From the NCBI GenBank assembly GCA_010015675.1, contig ML976982.1:1449004-1513003 (forward strand): a stretch of 64,000 nucleotides of DNA. Reading direction: 5' to 3'. The notes under the pieces are model-generated. The model saw nothing but the letters and a program-made list of their open reading frames with translations. It ran no database searches and was not told where the DNA came from. The position numbers and the translations under genes are program-made. Source of the DNA: Byssothecium circinans. Taxonomy: Eukaryota; Ascomycota; Dothideomycetes; Pleosporales; Massarinaceae. This document shows positions 34,739 to 53,504 of this stretch, in pieces. Position 1 is the first letter of the stretch; every line of letters starts with the position of its first letter.

Positions 34739-37700
34739 ATGCCAATCTCTTTAGATCCAGCAAAGATCCGACGTGCGCCGCCACGCGACGTCGTAGAGCA
34801 TTTTCGAGCTGTCTTGCACAACTCAACCAATGAAGCTGTTACAATTGAGCTCATGGAAGCGGTCGAAAGTGGCTCACTTCCGCCAACCGTCTTTGCAATC
34901 TGGTTCGGCGTATCCGCATCGCCGACCACCATCAAGCAGGCTCTGGGACAAAAGATGTCGGTCCTTATTCGTTTTTCTGCATTGAAGCGACTCGCAAAGT
35001 GCCTCCTTTCGCGGCGCTGGAAGGAGACCTGGGACGGCCTCGGTGGCGTTTCAGGCCTCTTGCAGCTCTTCAGCGACCTCTCCGAGCGAGAAGTGAAGGA
35101 AGCTTGCCGCACCATCGGGTACTGTGCAAGGGGTGCTGACAAGGAAGAGAAGAGAAAGTGCATAGCAGAGTTCTTCAGGGCTCTGCAACCTCGTCTGTTC
35201 GCTGCGCCTCACAAGGTGTCAGATCAGCGACCATTACAGAAACATTTTCAGGTTCTACTTCCCGCATGCACGGAAGACATGGTATCTCGGTTTATTGAAG
35301 GAGGCCTAGAAGGTGTCAAGTCGAGTCGACGACGGCATTTTCTGGAACATCAGCCTGCGGTTCTGCAAGAGCACGCTCTCAAGTACGTGCGTGAGGGTCA
35401 CAGTACCGGGAAAGAATGGCTCGCGCCTTTACTGTTACAATATCCATCGGCGACCACTTCCGTCAAAGGGCTTTCGGCATCTATGCTCTTCTCACTAAAC
35501 GTTCTCGAAGTACTAACCAATCAGGAGAACAACCCTCTACGCGGAGAGAAATTCTTCACGGAGCTCGCTACACCTCTTCTGAAACGAGCCCGGAGAAAAA
35601 GGATTGGCTGGGAAATAACGCATAGGATTGTTGAATGGGTGGTGGAATGTCTCGAAAAACATGGGGGCATGAAAGAGCTTGACTACGAACGTCAAGGCTT
35701 CATGCACTTGGTGGGTCAATGCTGGGCTCACAGGCCAACTCTTTTTGCGAAAAGCTTCGAGACTCTTATAGCCGGCAGTACGAAAGGATCCAAACAAAGG
35801 ATGACCAGTGGTTTCATTCGGATCCAGCATGGCATTCGTCAATGCCGAGTTTACGCCTTGTTAGAGTTTTGTCTCAAGGCCGTAGGCTGCGACCTGGAAA
35901 ACCCAGAGCATCTCAAGGAATGCTTCGGCATGATCTCATACGACCTGCTCTACAAATTACCGCCCAGACAAGCTCTAGATTTGCTCACCCGCTTACGCAA
36001 CGCGAAAGGTGCCGAGAACCTAGTTGGGCAAGGGCCCTATTTCGATTCACTCCTTGGTCACATCGCTTTGGCTAATGACGGCACTGGCGACCCTGGCATG
36101 TGGCGAACCGTCCTCCTTCAACGCAGTGGGTACCAACAGGCAGCCGAAGATCTTGCTTCGAAGCTGATCCAAATCCACAAGAAGAAAGCTATGAGTGGCT
36201 CAACCCCAGAGCAGCGAGCCACGTTTGCGAAATCTGTCCTTTTTTATGCTGTCGCTAGTGGCTCGCTGGACATGTACGGAAAAGAGCTTATGTGGGCACG
36301 GCGTTATGTTCGAGACCCGCTTGTTGCAACACCTCTTTGGCAATCGCACGTAAATGAAACCAAATGCTTGCTCGCCGGCATTCCGGAGACACATTTGCTT
36401 CGCGAAGGCTTATCTGCTAGCCAACTCAAAGAACGTGTCGGTTCTGGCAATCGAATTCTGCGAGAATTGTTCAAGACCATCTTCACTGCGCTACATGAGC
36501 CATCATTTGCAGTGCATCGTTGGCATGGGTACGTATTCCGTCACCGAATGTTCCTGATCGATCTCTACTAATCATGTATACCGGCTTTAGAACCCTATGC
36601 CTCCCCTTTTTGGTCGTCCAAGAACGCCTCAAGAGATCTTCCGAACTCAAGAAAACACTCCGATTCTCTGACGATGAACTCTATGAAGTCTTGTGGAATG
36701 ACACCTTAGCGACATTGCTCGCCCTAGAAAAAGAGTGTTTATCCCCTGGGCGCCAACGCCTAAATTTCCAAGGTTTACGGGGCATTCTAAACTTTCAGGG
36801 TAATTCGCCGATTCCCCTGGAGAAGGAAGAGCCTTCTACGTATCGATTCTTGGATGGACTTGCGAAAGCGCGCGACGAACTGTGGCGACAATTTCGCCCA
36901 ACAGTATATCCCGCAGTCACGACGCTTCCAGAAGCTTTCCCTCGAGGCCTTCCTATCCAGCATTTGATGGAGCCGTACGTGCTACGACTTCTAGATCTTG
37001 AGAGTCATTCACCTTACCTGGCGCTCCGCATGAAGCGCGCAGTGTTCTTAGACCCAAGGGTTGCCTTAACTCCTTTTCCGGATGATGACGAAAGCAGGTC
37101 AGCTATAGGGCCATTTGTAGACGACTACTCATACGCTTTGCATCTATACGTTCCAGCATTACTGGACGAAGCCGAAGCGAAGCATCGCACAGATAAAGCA
37201 TGGGCACATGCAACTGGTCCTCTCAGTCATCCTCGCCTAGGTGCACAAGAAGCGATCCGCTACTGGGGAAAGACAGGCCCAGCAGATGTAGACTTTCCCA
37301 AACATTGGCCGCAATGCTACCAGGAAACTCTAGCTACTGAAGTCTGGCCCGTGGTTCCAAAAGTCGATAGCTTGAACGAAATCGAAGAATGGAATCCCCA
37401 ACCGCTAGCGAGAGACCCAGAAAAGTCACATCCAGTCGAACCGTTGACGTATATCGATCTTGCGAAGGACAAGACATGGCGTGCGCACTCGCCATCTATT
37501 CACTCTTCATCAGTCCATTACAACATCCAGGTACCCGGAGAGATGTCAGAAGATCTAGATATCTGGTCTTTCAACAGAATGCAACTGGCACATCAACGGC
37601 CAGCTCTACGTGAAGGTCTGATCATAGCTGCGCTATTATATCTAGATACGTTCAACGCAGCCAGCACAAGAATCCTGTCGAAGCCGTTCCCCTCCGATGA

Positions 37701-39864
37701 AACAGCCACTGTGCGGTACCCAGCATTGTACCTCGACGATAGCTTCCTCGCTACGAAGAATTTAGCCAGGTCCAATGCCCTCGAGCCACTCCATGCACAT
37801 ATCCGAAGTGTACCACCTATCTTGCTTCACAAAGTGGCGCAAAACACTGTTGGTCAACTAAATGCGACGGCGCCAGTAGCGAGTGATCCCATCAGCCTGG
37901 AACGAACAGCGTTTGAACTCGTCAAAATCCTTGCGGAAAGTGATAGACCAGCTCTTGCGGCCGATCTGGCTGTTCAGTGCATCATAGATCGTCCGGAGGC
38001 AAGTTCGTGGCATCGCCAATTGCTGTCACCTGCGTACTTTAAGAGGTTGCCGGCTTCGGATGCGCGGGCTTGTTTGGCTGCATTTGTGGATGCTATCATT
38101 GCAAAGGTCGAAGAGCAGGCGAAAGCGGAGGAAGAGAAAAGCAGGAAGGCGGAAACTACTGAAGAAAGGCCCATGGAATCTAAGGTCGACAATGAAAAGG
38201 TATGTAGCCGAATGCTTACGGATGCATCTGCATTCATTTCAATTCCCTTTGCTAATTTTTTACAGGCCAAACCACCATTTCTCAAAGTCACAACTGTCAA
38301 ATTTCTGGCCCAGCTCCTCGGCGGCGCAGAATTCGTCTCCGAAGAATTTTCCCTCTCTGTGCTCTCACAACTACTGGTGAAAGCAAAACACATCGATATC
38401 CGACGAGCTGTAGTCTCCAGCTTCCTGGAAATGCTCTCTTCTCCATCTGCATTATCAGATACTGTCGAAAAGATACTAGAAGCCCTCAAGCTCGTCATAC
38501 CCATCGCCGGCAATCTTTGCGAGCGCCAGCCTGTCACTGATACCGATTGGGCGAAATCTGAGGAGACACTGACACCGCCCGCGATTATCAGTACAGTATA
38601 CTCAGGAGACGACACTCCGCTGCTGCAGTCATTGCTCGAGTTTTCGAGGCTGAAGATGTCTTCTCCACAAGATGATCACCAGGCCGCCTATATCAACCGT
38701 ATCATCCTCCCCATACTCGATAGCTTCAAGCAACAGACCACAAAATGGATAAACATCTTCCTTCGCCAGCAGGGCCTCACTGCGGCCGAAATCTCCCAAG
38801 CCAAAATCCCTCCTCTACCACTCCACCAAAAGATCCTTGAAAAAGTCCTCCAAACAAGCGCCGCATACATCCCACTCTCCATCTTAGACGAATACATCAC
38901 GTTTCTGAACTTCAACATCGCTCCACCACCCACAATCGCCACCCTAAACAAAAAGCTCCGCAGTAGTCCAACACTTCGGTCCACCCCATCCGTACAATTC
39001 TACCTCTCCCGATTCGCCGCAGGCCCCACCATCGTAACCACCAACCCAGGCGCCGGTACCATCCTCGCCACCCTCCTCAACACCCCAGCTCAACTCCAAG
39101 CCCACATCACGCCCCAGCACATCCAACAACATTTCCTCAAACTCCTCACGCTGCTCCTCTGGCACGACGCCCCCTCCCTCAGCGCCGTCACCGCCCTCAT
39201 GGGCTCCCTCTGGCCCTTCGACGAGACGCATAAACCCGTCGAGAGATCCTGGGCTGAATACCATAAGCCGATCGTAGAAGCGGCGGTTATGTATATCGAA
39301 GGGTTGCGCACGCGGGATTGGGAGAGAGACGAGAAGCGACTTCCTATGTTTTTGCCAGATACGTGGGAGTTTCGGATGTGGTTATTGCAGTATGCGGCGC
39401 GGTACTCGGATGCTCTTGATCCCGTTCCGGGAGAACGAAAAGGGAAGAGAGAGGCGGAAGAAAAAGAAGGAGATGATCGCGAAGCGCACTGCACAGCCTT
39501 CGCAACTCGCGTTGCCAAACTCACAGATACCATGGCAGGCACGCTATACCACCGTAAACTCGAGCGTCTGAAGCGCGCTGTGCTGTACCTCAGAGCTGAC
39601 GATAGGTTCCGCGTAGCGTGCGCTCTGGGTGATGTGAAGAATACGCGGTTGAGCTGGTTGACTATGCAGGATCTGCTCAGGGTGGAGGTTGCGGCACATT
39701 TACTTGGGCAGGGAAACGTGGTGGAGGATGAGGAGGTTGATAAGAGGGTTGGGGAAATGGTGGAGAGTTGGAGGGTCTGTGCGAGTGAGGAGGTTAGGAG
39801 GTTGGGTGTTGAGGCTGAGCGGAGGAGGGAGGGAGGGAGAAGTGGGTTTGGGCTTTTTGATTAG
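34739..39864 (+). CDS. Large conserved-looking protein of unknown function, 1665 aa, three exons
   Basis: Not recognised. Exons are 34739..36528, 36591..38199 and 38266..39864. Intron 1 (62 bp) has a GTACGT donor, a TACTAATC branch site and a TTTAG acceptor. It joins FAVHRWHG to TLCLPFLVVQERLK across a frame change. Intron 2 (66 bp) has GTATGT, GCTAAT and TTACAG; it has no in-frame stop but ideal splice signals. The protein appears almost wholly alpha-helical, with many Leu-rich amphipathic segments (GLLQLFSDLSEREVKEACR, FVDAIIAKVEEQAKAEEE, RRAVVSSFLEMLSSPSALSD), suggesting an armadillo/HEAT-like solenoid. A Lys/Glu-rich linker sits near intron 2. No signal peptide, membrane span or catalytic motif was seen. 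The ATG at 34739 follows an in-frame stretch with only non-ATG codons. Structure prediction would be the most informative test. Confidence 0.8.
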
Positions 39865-40362
39865 GTGTTTGGATTTTGTACGCTGTAAGGCGTAAGCTCC
39901 TGGGATGAATTTTATTTTGTCTTGGAGATATATAGCCATCACCTTGGGTTTGCTTGATTTGTTCATGCTTGCTTTGTGCGTGACAGACTTGATTATTCTA
40001 TATAGCCTCCGTCATTCGAAACTTTGGGGTCCTCAGCACAGAAATAGGGAACAATTTTGTTGCAACCTTTGAAAAGTATGGGAGAATCTTCTGGCTTTCG
40101 GAAAATGACTGTACTTAGTGGTCTAGGGTCTAATGATGAAGTTTTCCTTTGACAAGTTTCCCTACAACTTCCACAGTATCTTTGATATCCCTTGCGCGAC
40201 ACACCAACGAAAGATTCCCCAAACTCATCGCCTCACAAGGATTTCATCTGTCCATTTGGAAAATCTAGTGCCATACGCAAAAACATCAAAACTCCTGAGA
40301 AGAATACTTTGCACCACACATCCACACTTTAGCCAACACCCTATTCAAAAAAGGAATATCTA
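39865..40362. other. Convergent 3' spacer, no gene
   Basis: A 498-bp AT-rich spacer between the stop codons of convergent genes; presumably the two 3' UTRs and terminators. Nothing else seen. Confidence 0.5.
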
Positions 40363-41707
40363 GGCGCCCTCGTCTTGACCGCGATTCCTTCGATTCCCCC
40401 AGTCCGGAACAAAGTCCCTATATGGCCAAATTGCCTCCGGCCCTTGACCTGCCCCAGGCGGTGGACGCTGCTGCCGCCCAGACTGCGGAACCGAGAAGTC
40501 ATTCACACCTCCCTGCTGCCTTCCATCAGAAGGCCTTCCACCGAAGGAGTTTGTAATGGCGATGTTCTGGTAGATTAAAGGTCCCTCAGTCGTAACCTGG
40601 GGTTGGCGCGAATGCAGACTGCTATTGTGGGTCGCAAATCGTAGTAATGGTCGTTCTATGGGGGCTCCGGGCCAATGGTGTTCAGCTTCCCGAGGTGGAA
40701 AGGGTGGAAAGGTGGTCATCATTTGGTTCAATGTGCCGAACTGAGAATGGGGTTGAGACGGTGGGTAATCTTGCACGAGAGGGGGTGCCGGGGGATTCAT
40801 GGAGCCCTGAGTTTGAGATGATGGATAACGTCGCATGGGAGGCAAGCTTGTGGTATCGACAGGATCTTGGGGTCGAGACGATGACTGCCGTACTACTGCG
40901 TTGCTATAGCCTTGGGGTGGTGCTGATGGATAACCTTGCACGAGAGACGACGCCGTTGCATTGATGGAACCCTGAGGTTTAGCCCATGGATCACTTTGCG
41001 CAAGAGGAAATGCCATCGCATCTGCAGGACTCCGGGGGTGTGGCCATGACTGAACTCTCTCGGGCCACAAGTCCGCTCCGCTGATGGAATCCTGGGATTG
41101 TAGTCGATGCACAGCTTCGTGTTCCTCCAGTAGTGCACTTATAATGCGTTCTTTGTTCACCGAACTCGTCTCTGGGTAGACGTCTTTGAGTAGACGTGTC
41201 AGTTTCTTGAGACGCGCTGTCGTGTTTGGCCAAATTTCCTGGCGATAGGGGCCGTAGGTACAGTTTTTGCCATCCTTCCGGCAATTATTGCACGGTTTTT
41301 CCCCGGAACACTTCCGGTAATAACTTAGTTCATCTATATCATGGTCAGCTACATTGACTATGCCCTGGAAGTTAGATGGACTCACGGATTCGCCAGCAGT
41401 AATCGCAACGTCTCTGTTGACTATCAGCAATGCGCCATATTGGCAAGACAAATACAACATCCTGACTTTCACCCACACGTTTTTCTTGTTCGTTGCCATT
41501 CTTCTTGCCATTTTTGTCGGAATTGTTTTCGCCCTCCCCATCACCCTGCTCGTTACCCTTCTTGTCACCATCCTTGTCATCGGTCTTGTCAGCCTCCCCA
41601 TTGTCCGCACAATCTCTGCCCTGAACTCCCTCAACAATGTCCGTATCTCCGGTTCGTGACGATGAGCGCAGTGAAGGAACCCGTACGCGCTGGGCTGGAG
41701 GCAGCAT
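40363..41707 (-). CDS. Zn2Cys6-like transcription factor with enlarged first loop, about 409 aa, three exons (model uncertain)
   Basis: Probable nuclear regulator. Proposed exons are 41707..41477, 41413..41386 and 41333..40363. The second half of the cluster is canonical (KCSGEKPCNNCRKDGKNC: C-x5-C-x2-C-x6-C) and is followed by a linker and TARLKKLTRLLKDVYP. The first Cys pair (RRCDYCWRI) lies in another frame upstream. A 52-bp intron (GTGAGT, CTGAC branch, ATATAG acceptor) joins them but leaves 11 residues between the second and third Cys instead of the usual 6. The upstream 63-bp intron (GTGGGT...AACAG) is the weakest junction. Exon 1 encodes a Lys/Asp/Asn/Gly-rich stretch (DKDGDKKGNEQGDGEGENN). 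The C-terminal half is Pro/Gln/Ser-rich, with loosely repeated segments around SLVQGYPS/PLVQDYPP. No fungal-specific regulatory domain was recognised. Confidence 0.6.
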
Positions 41708-42646
41708 GTTCGCGGTTCGGTAGGCCGATCACCGCGGCAGAGGGCTAGCAATAAAAAGCGGATGTGTGATATGCGTGCGTAGTGATGGTGTCGAAGTGAA
41801 AGCAGTCCAGTTGGAATGAAGAGGCGAGGTATCATAGTCGGTGAAGCGCGACGTAGGCATTAGCGCGGAAGGAGGGGAAGGGCAAGGGCAAGGAGCGAAA
41901 GAGCAATCGTTCAAGCTCGTACTGAATCAGGGAAGGAAGGAAAGAAATGGGAAGGCGCGAGCATTAGGATTGTGCATAACCAGCGAAAGGAACCTTGGAA
42001 CCCAACACTTTATAAGTAGTCTTCCCTCTTGAGGCATTAAAACGTGGCGACTCAGACATCCAATCCCTAAGACTCGAAAGACCCATGTGGAAATTCTTTT
42101 CTGGACTCGGAGTGTCGGCTTTGATAGTGTGGAGAAGAAAGGGGTGATGCAGTATCCTTTTTTATTGTCAACTTGTGGCATTAGACGGGGATATTTCTGT
42201 CTGTATTTACCCCATCTAGCAATCGCGAAGATATGAAGGACAGGATGAGAGAGAAGTAGAGACCACACTTCTTTGCGGGTTTTTTATTTTCTCTCCTGGA
42301 AGAAGTCTGGCTACACTTCTTACAATTTTCGAGAAAAGGTGCGGTACTGCATTCTAGGTCTATACTAAACGTATAAAATGAGGGGAAAACGGTCATTCGT
42401 CGATGTCATTTAGCCATCTGTAGTATTGGGACCGTACAAGGGAAGAATAGGAGTCAGAATTCCCTTTCATCAGCTATATCTATACATTAAAAGTCCAAAT
42501 ACACCTTCTACGTTTCAATTGGGAGCTTAGCGTCTCAATTCCTTCCAAACCGTGTCCAATACCGTGCTACATCGTCCACATCACTGATTCACAGCACTGG
42601 AATAAGTAAAACGAACACTTCCATATTCATACATACATGCATAGCT
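41708..42646. other. Intergenic, no supported gene
   Basis: A 939-bp spacer between two minus-strand transcription factor genes; it should hold the 3' UTR of the upstream gene and the promoter of the downstream one. Only short overlapping ORFs are present, with no repeat or RNA gene. Confidence 0.45.
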
Positions 42647-44533
42647 TCACTCACACCAATCCCTCTCCTCTAACCACAACACCCCCCCCCCTTCTCCATC
42701 AACTAAACCTACCCTGTCCAGCCCCAACACCCCAATACCCCTCAAAGCACCATCCCGCCACTCTTCGAAGATCATCCTCGCAATGCGCCTTTGCCCCATT
42801 TTCGGCGCATACATGGCTACGAGGAATAGCGGAGAATGTAACCGGAGGTACGAGAAGCCGACGTCGCGGAGCCGGAGGTACCATGCTACGCTGAGGATGA
42901 GGGCGTAATGGTCTGTTATTGCGGGGGAAGAGGAGGAGGGTGGCGAAGAGGTGGGGTGAGGTTGATTGCTGCTGCTGGTGGAGGAGGTGGTGGTAAGGGG
43001 ATGTTGCGGTTGGAGACTAGAGGTGGAGATGGATGGAGCGCTTTGGGTACTCGACATCGACAGTGATGGTGGCGACGACGGTGAACCTTGCCGTATCGGT
43101 ATTAGAGTGGGACCCGTTTTTTGCCCACAACGAGGAGCGACAATATCAAGTAAAATCCGACAAGCCGAAAAATATGCATACTGCAACGCAGTAAACGGAT
43201 CTCTGAAATCCATCTGCCCCGACGCACCTGTCCAGCACAATTTCTGCATCTTGCCTTCTCTCTGATACTTTTCCCACAGTGCATCGACTTCCTCTTTTGC
43301 ATCCCGGTACGTCTTCTCCATCCGCGGTCTAGCCGCATAGGACGGATTTGCATCGGACTCGCAAAGCAGCCGTGTAAGTCTCGTCAAGGGACGAAGAACT
43401 TGCTGCATGAGTGGTAACTTATCAAAGTCCCAACCGCAGCAGTCTTCAAGCACAGTCCTCATCACTGGATCCCGGCGGAGTTTGTCTTGGGTGGTCGTGA
43501 GATGGACGAATGCGAGCTGGAACCGGAGGTGGAAGAAGATGCCTGTGTGCAGGGGTTGTAGACCTGCGCCTCCTGTATTACCCGGTGGAGGTGGCCCTCC
43601 TCCCCTTCCTCTCAGTGAACTACCCCCTCTTCCCGGTAATCCGCCTCCTCGGCCTCCTCGGCCACCTCGTGCTCCGGGTGGCGGCGGCCCGTCATTGAGC
43701 ATAGTTGTTGGCTTTGGCACTTTCTTCAAGATCGTTTCTATCATCTTCGCTGCTCCAATGATGTGTTCTGCATATGCGGTTCCTGTCGTCGCAACGACAG
43801 CTTCAAACATACTCAACATAATACTCGTTCCCAACATCTCTAGCTCGCCACCGCTTCCCTTTTCTCTCCATTGTGCCGATAGAGCTTTCCCATGTTCCCT
43901 TAACGCGGCGCCGTAAAGTCCAGCTGCGTGCTCGACAAGACTCGGATTCCGAGTTTCCACGCCGCTGAATGCAGCGGTTGTAGCGCGCAGAGCGAGAGAA
44001 AGTGCGTTTTTACTTTCATCGGTTTGTTTCGGAAGAGCATTCAAGCGGGAAGATTTAGACGACAGAGGTGCAAGAGCGTGCAGCCATGTCGGTGTCCGTC
44101 GAACAGATCCGGGTATATGTCTCCCTTCGGCACAGAAAAAGCTCAAGAAATTGGCGTAGAAGGCCTCGTGGAGTACGTATCTTGGGCTCACAGTGACCAC
44201 CATATCAAATGCCACCTCATACGGCAGTTCCTCCCCACCACTTTCCTCATCCGTAGTATCTATCCCGCTCTTCCTCGACTCGGGCGACGAGGCTTCCGGA
44301 CTGGGTAGATATGCTGAAGATTTCTTATTCTCTGCGGATATGGGCTTATTCCGCGGTTTCTTGGGTTTGCGACCGGATGGAAAGGAGGAGTTATCGATGA
44401 AGAGGAGCGGAGCTTCCGTGGGTCCTGGACATTGCCGACCGAACTTCTGGCACATGGTGCAGTGCGGCATCGTGGCGTCGCATTTTATGCGCTTTTGGCG
44501 ACATATTGCGCAGGCTTTTATTCGTCGTGGCAT
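42647..44533 (-). CDS. Zn2Cys6 transcription factor with internal RGG-rich insert, 628 aa
   Basis: Predicted nuclear regulator, a single-exon model. An N-terminal canonical cluster covers residues 8-35: C-AI-C-RQKRIK-C-x6-C-TM-C-QKFGRQ-C. A Lys/Arg-rich linker follows (SGRKPKKPRNKP). The effector region resembles the fungal DUF3468-type transcription factor domain (LHEAFYANFLSFFC, ALRATTAAFSG, RFQLAFVHLTTTQDKLRRDPV, LTRLTRLLCESD). Within it, residues 284-325 are a low-complexity insert flanked by PPPPG, with five RGG or RGR elements (GARGGRGGRGGG...RGRGGG; DNA 43559-43672). This is unusual for the family and may be disordered or RNA-binding-like. A Ser/Gln/Thr-rich loop lies near residues 480-535. 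Removing the Gly-rich segment as an intron was considered, but no good donor, branch and acceptor set was found. Confidence 0.85.
   Translation of the reverse strand: MPRRIKACAICRQKRIKCDATMPHCTMCQKFGRQCPGPTEAPLLFIDNSSFPSGRKPKKPRNKPISAENKKSSAYLPSPEASSPESRKSGIDTTDEESGGEELPYEVAFDMVVTVSPRYVLHEAFYANFLSFFCAEGRHIPGSVRRTPTWLHALAPLSSKSSRLNALPKQTDESKNALSLALRATTAAFSGVETRNPSLVEHAAGLYGAALREHGKALSAQWREKGSGGELEMLGTSIMLSMFEAVVATTGTAYAEHIIGAAKMIETILKKVPKPTTMLNDGPPPPGARGGRGGRGGGLPGRGGSSLRGRGGGPPPPGNTGGAGLQPLHTGIFFHLRFQLAFVHLTTTQDKLRRDPVMRTVLEDCCGWDFDKLPLMQQVLRPLTRLTRLLCESDANPSYAARPRMEKTYRDAKEEVDALWEKYQREGKMQKLCWTGASGQMDFRDPFTALQYAYFSACRILLDIVAPRCGQKTGPTLIPIRQGSPSSPPSLSMSSTQSAPSISTSSLQPQHPLTTTSSTSSSNQPHPTSSPPSSSSPAITDHYALILSVAWYLRLRDVGFSYLRLHSPLFLVAMYAPKMGQRRIARMIFEEWRDGALRGIGVLGLDRVGLVDGEGGGVLWLEERDWCE
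43559..43672 (-). repeat. RGG/GRGG-encoding low-complexity insert
   Basis: On the coding strand this segment is a GGA/CGA-rich run encoding repeated Arg-Gly-Gly, inside an otherwise ordinary fungal transcription factor domain. Confidence 0.8.
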
Positions 44534-46620
44534 GTTGTCTGTTGTGGTTCCTGTGTACTAGCTCTAGATTGGGGTATCGTGGCGATCAATGGATGGGATG
44601 GGGCGGCTTCCATCAAAACTCCCAGCCAGCACCCTTTCGTTCTCCAAGTCTTCTTCTCCCTACATTCGCTCTTCAATCCGATGTCTCCACCTCACAAGCT
44701 AACGCGATTCTTCTCCCTAGGCCAGATATCCAACTCTCAACAAGAACTCGTTCCTCGATTCCACGTTTTCCCTCCTCTTAACCTTCAGTCCATTCAAATG
44801 TTAGGCCCTCGCGTCGTAAAATATCCGTCTAGTAGTACCTGCCGAAGTTGTCGCAATACCGTAGTCGTAATAGAGCAGTATGCAAGAAGAAAGGGAGAGA
44901 ACAAGAACTCGAGGTGCAAAACGTCGCACGCGCAAGCTTAAGGTTCTCGACTAACCCACGCGGGCCATCCCAAACCGTCTGGGATATCCCTGTCGCCGCT
45001 GTTGTTGCATCCAGGGTCCTGATTCGCTGCCGCTCCATTCAACAACATCTGCTCCGCCCCGCCGGATCGAATCGAATGCTGAGGGAAAGCAAATGAAAGG
45101 AGCAATGACGCGGATTTCACCGTACCTACGAAAGAGTATAGTCGTAGAATTGAGCAATGCTTCTGGTTCGAGTAGTGTCGTCACGTTATAGAGCGCTTTA
45201 GATTCCAAATGATGAAGAGAAATGTACGCCAAGGGAGGAATAAAGAGCCAAGGCGTTCTCCCCAGTCCGAGCACCCCTCCATCACGGACTTAACGGCCTT
45301 GTTGAAACTTTTGTCTGTGTTTCATGTATCGGTACACCAGCGAGCGCACCGACACCCATAAAACCACGCACCCATAAAATCACGCGGAAGTCCATCGGTA
45401 TGCGAACGTGCGTACCACGGTAGGTATGAGGTAAATCTCCACTGAGCGTGGAATTGATTGATTCCACTTTACCAAAGGCGTAAGAAGGACAAAAGTACAG
45501 AAGAGGGAAGAGATGAAATAAAAGAAGAGGGAAGAGATGAAATAAAAGAAGAGGGAAGAGATGATATAAAAGAAGAGGGAAGAGATGAAATAAAAGAAAA
45601 GGGAAGAGAAAGAAATCTCAGAGCACTAAACATTGCCATAAATCCCTCACTCAGGTGTGTCTTCCTTCTTACAAACGCGGACACCACTTGATGTAAGCCC
45701 TAAGCCCTACTGCCTAACATCGCCCGCATCTATTGCGTAAACATACCACGCGAACAAATCCTCCGTCCTTCCGCTCCTGTATTCCCGTTCTCGCCTACCA
45801 TGGTACAGTACCCCAAGTGCTCATACCTTGAGGCATTTTCCACAGGTATCCTAAGGGCACGTACCATAGTATCTCACGCCTTGGTATTACATCTCATCTC
45901 ATCACATCACACTACACTAAATACAATCCACTTCTGAACTCCCAGCTATCGCGCGACAATCCCTCCCTCACCCTTCCTACCGTACCCTGAAAGCACAAAC
46001 GTCGAAAACGCACACCACTTATATCGGAGATGTTTGTGATTCTACAATTGTAATCCACTGACGAAACGGTCGGCATGACTTACACTGCTACCACCTGAGA
46101 TTACGGCAGCAACAGAGATACTCAAGCTGGAAGCAAGACGTCGACGACCCAGGCCTCTATTTATTTGCCACGACCCAATGTCGAAATGAAAAGGTCGTTG
46201 GCACTTTGGAACTTTAGGGACAGGAGTACAATCTTTCTTCCAGCTCACAGCTCACCTAACTTCCCTCCTCTCCTACCCTCCCCACGCTTCCAGTTTCTCT
46301 TTCTCTCTTTTTCTCCTCACGTACTCGGAAACGTAAACGTAGAGTAGAGTATGTCCCGCACCCTCATAATAAACACACATAACAGAAAGAAATTTTCATT
46401 ACTCCGTATCAAACCCTAACCGTCGATACATCCTGAATCATGAATATGAACATATTTCCCGTCCTTGCTCGAGCCGAGCTCCTATCGTAACCTGGTTCGA
46501 TGAAACAACACCAAGCATCTAACACCCCAGCGCCATTTTCCACCTTGAATATCCCTCAACTCCTACCCCCCAGCTCATCCCCTCCTTCCTCGTCCGTCCA
46601 CCCATGAACCCCACTCCACC
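44534..46620. other. 2.1-kb intergenic region with a 24-bp minisatellite
   Basis: No supported gene. Several open plus-strand stretches (44432-44941, 44848-45096) have no recognisable domain and overlap minus-strand ORFs of equal quality. The notable element is the purine-rich 24-bp minisatellite at 45500-45616. The right part (46350-46620) is the presumed SMC3 3' UTR. Confidence 0.4.
45500..45616. repeat. 24-bp purine-rich minisatellite, about 4.8 copies
   Basis: The unit GAAGAGGGAAGAGATGAAAT plus AAAA starts at 45500, 45524, 45548 and 45572, with a partial diverged copy to 45616. Copies differ at one or two bases (GATGATAT in the third). The period is a multiple of 3, so a short ORF reads as repeated KEEGRDEI, but no gene context supports translation. 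Confidence 0.9.

Positions 46621-53504
<6,884 letters not shown>

Noticed and set aside
36520..36590. Large ORF from 36520 as a separate gene from the ORF ending at 36571
   Set aside because: A 62-bp intron with GTACGT, TACTAATC and TTTAG joins the two frames exactly, so they form one gene.
41354..41659. Plus-strand ORF encoding a highly hydrophobic peptide
   Set aside because: Antisense of the Lys/Asp-rich first exon of the zinc-cluster gene; hydrophobicity follows from complementing AAG/GAC codons.
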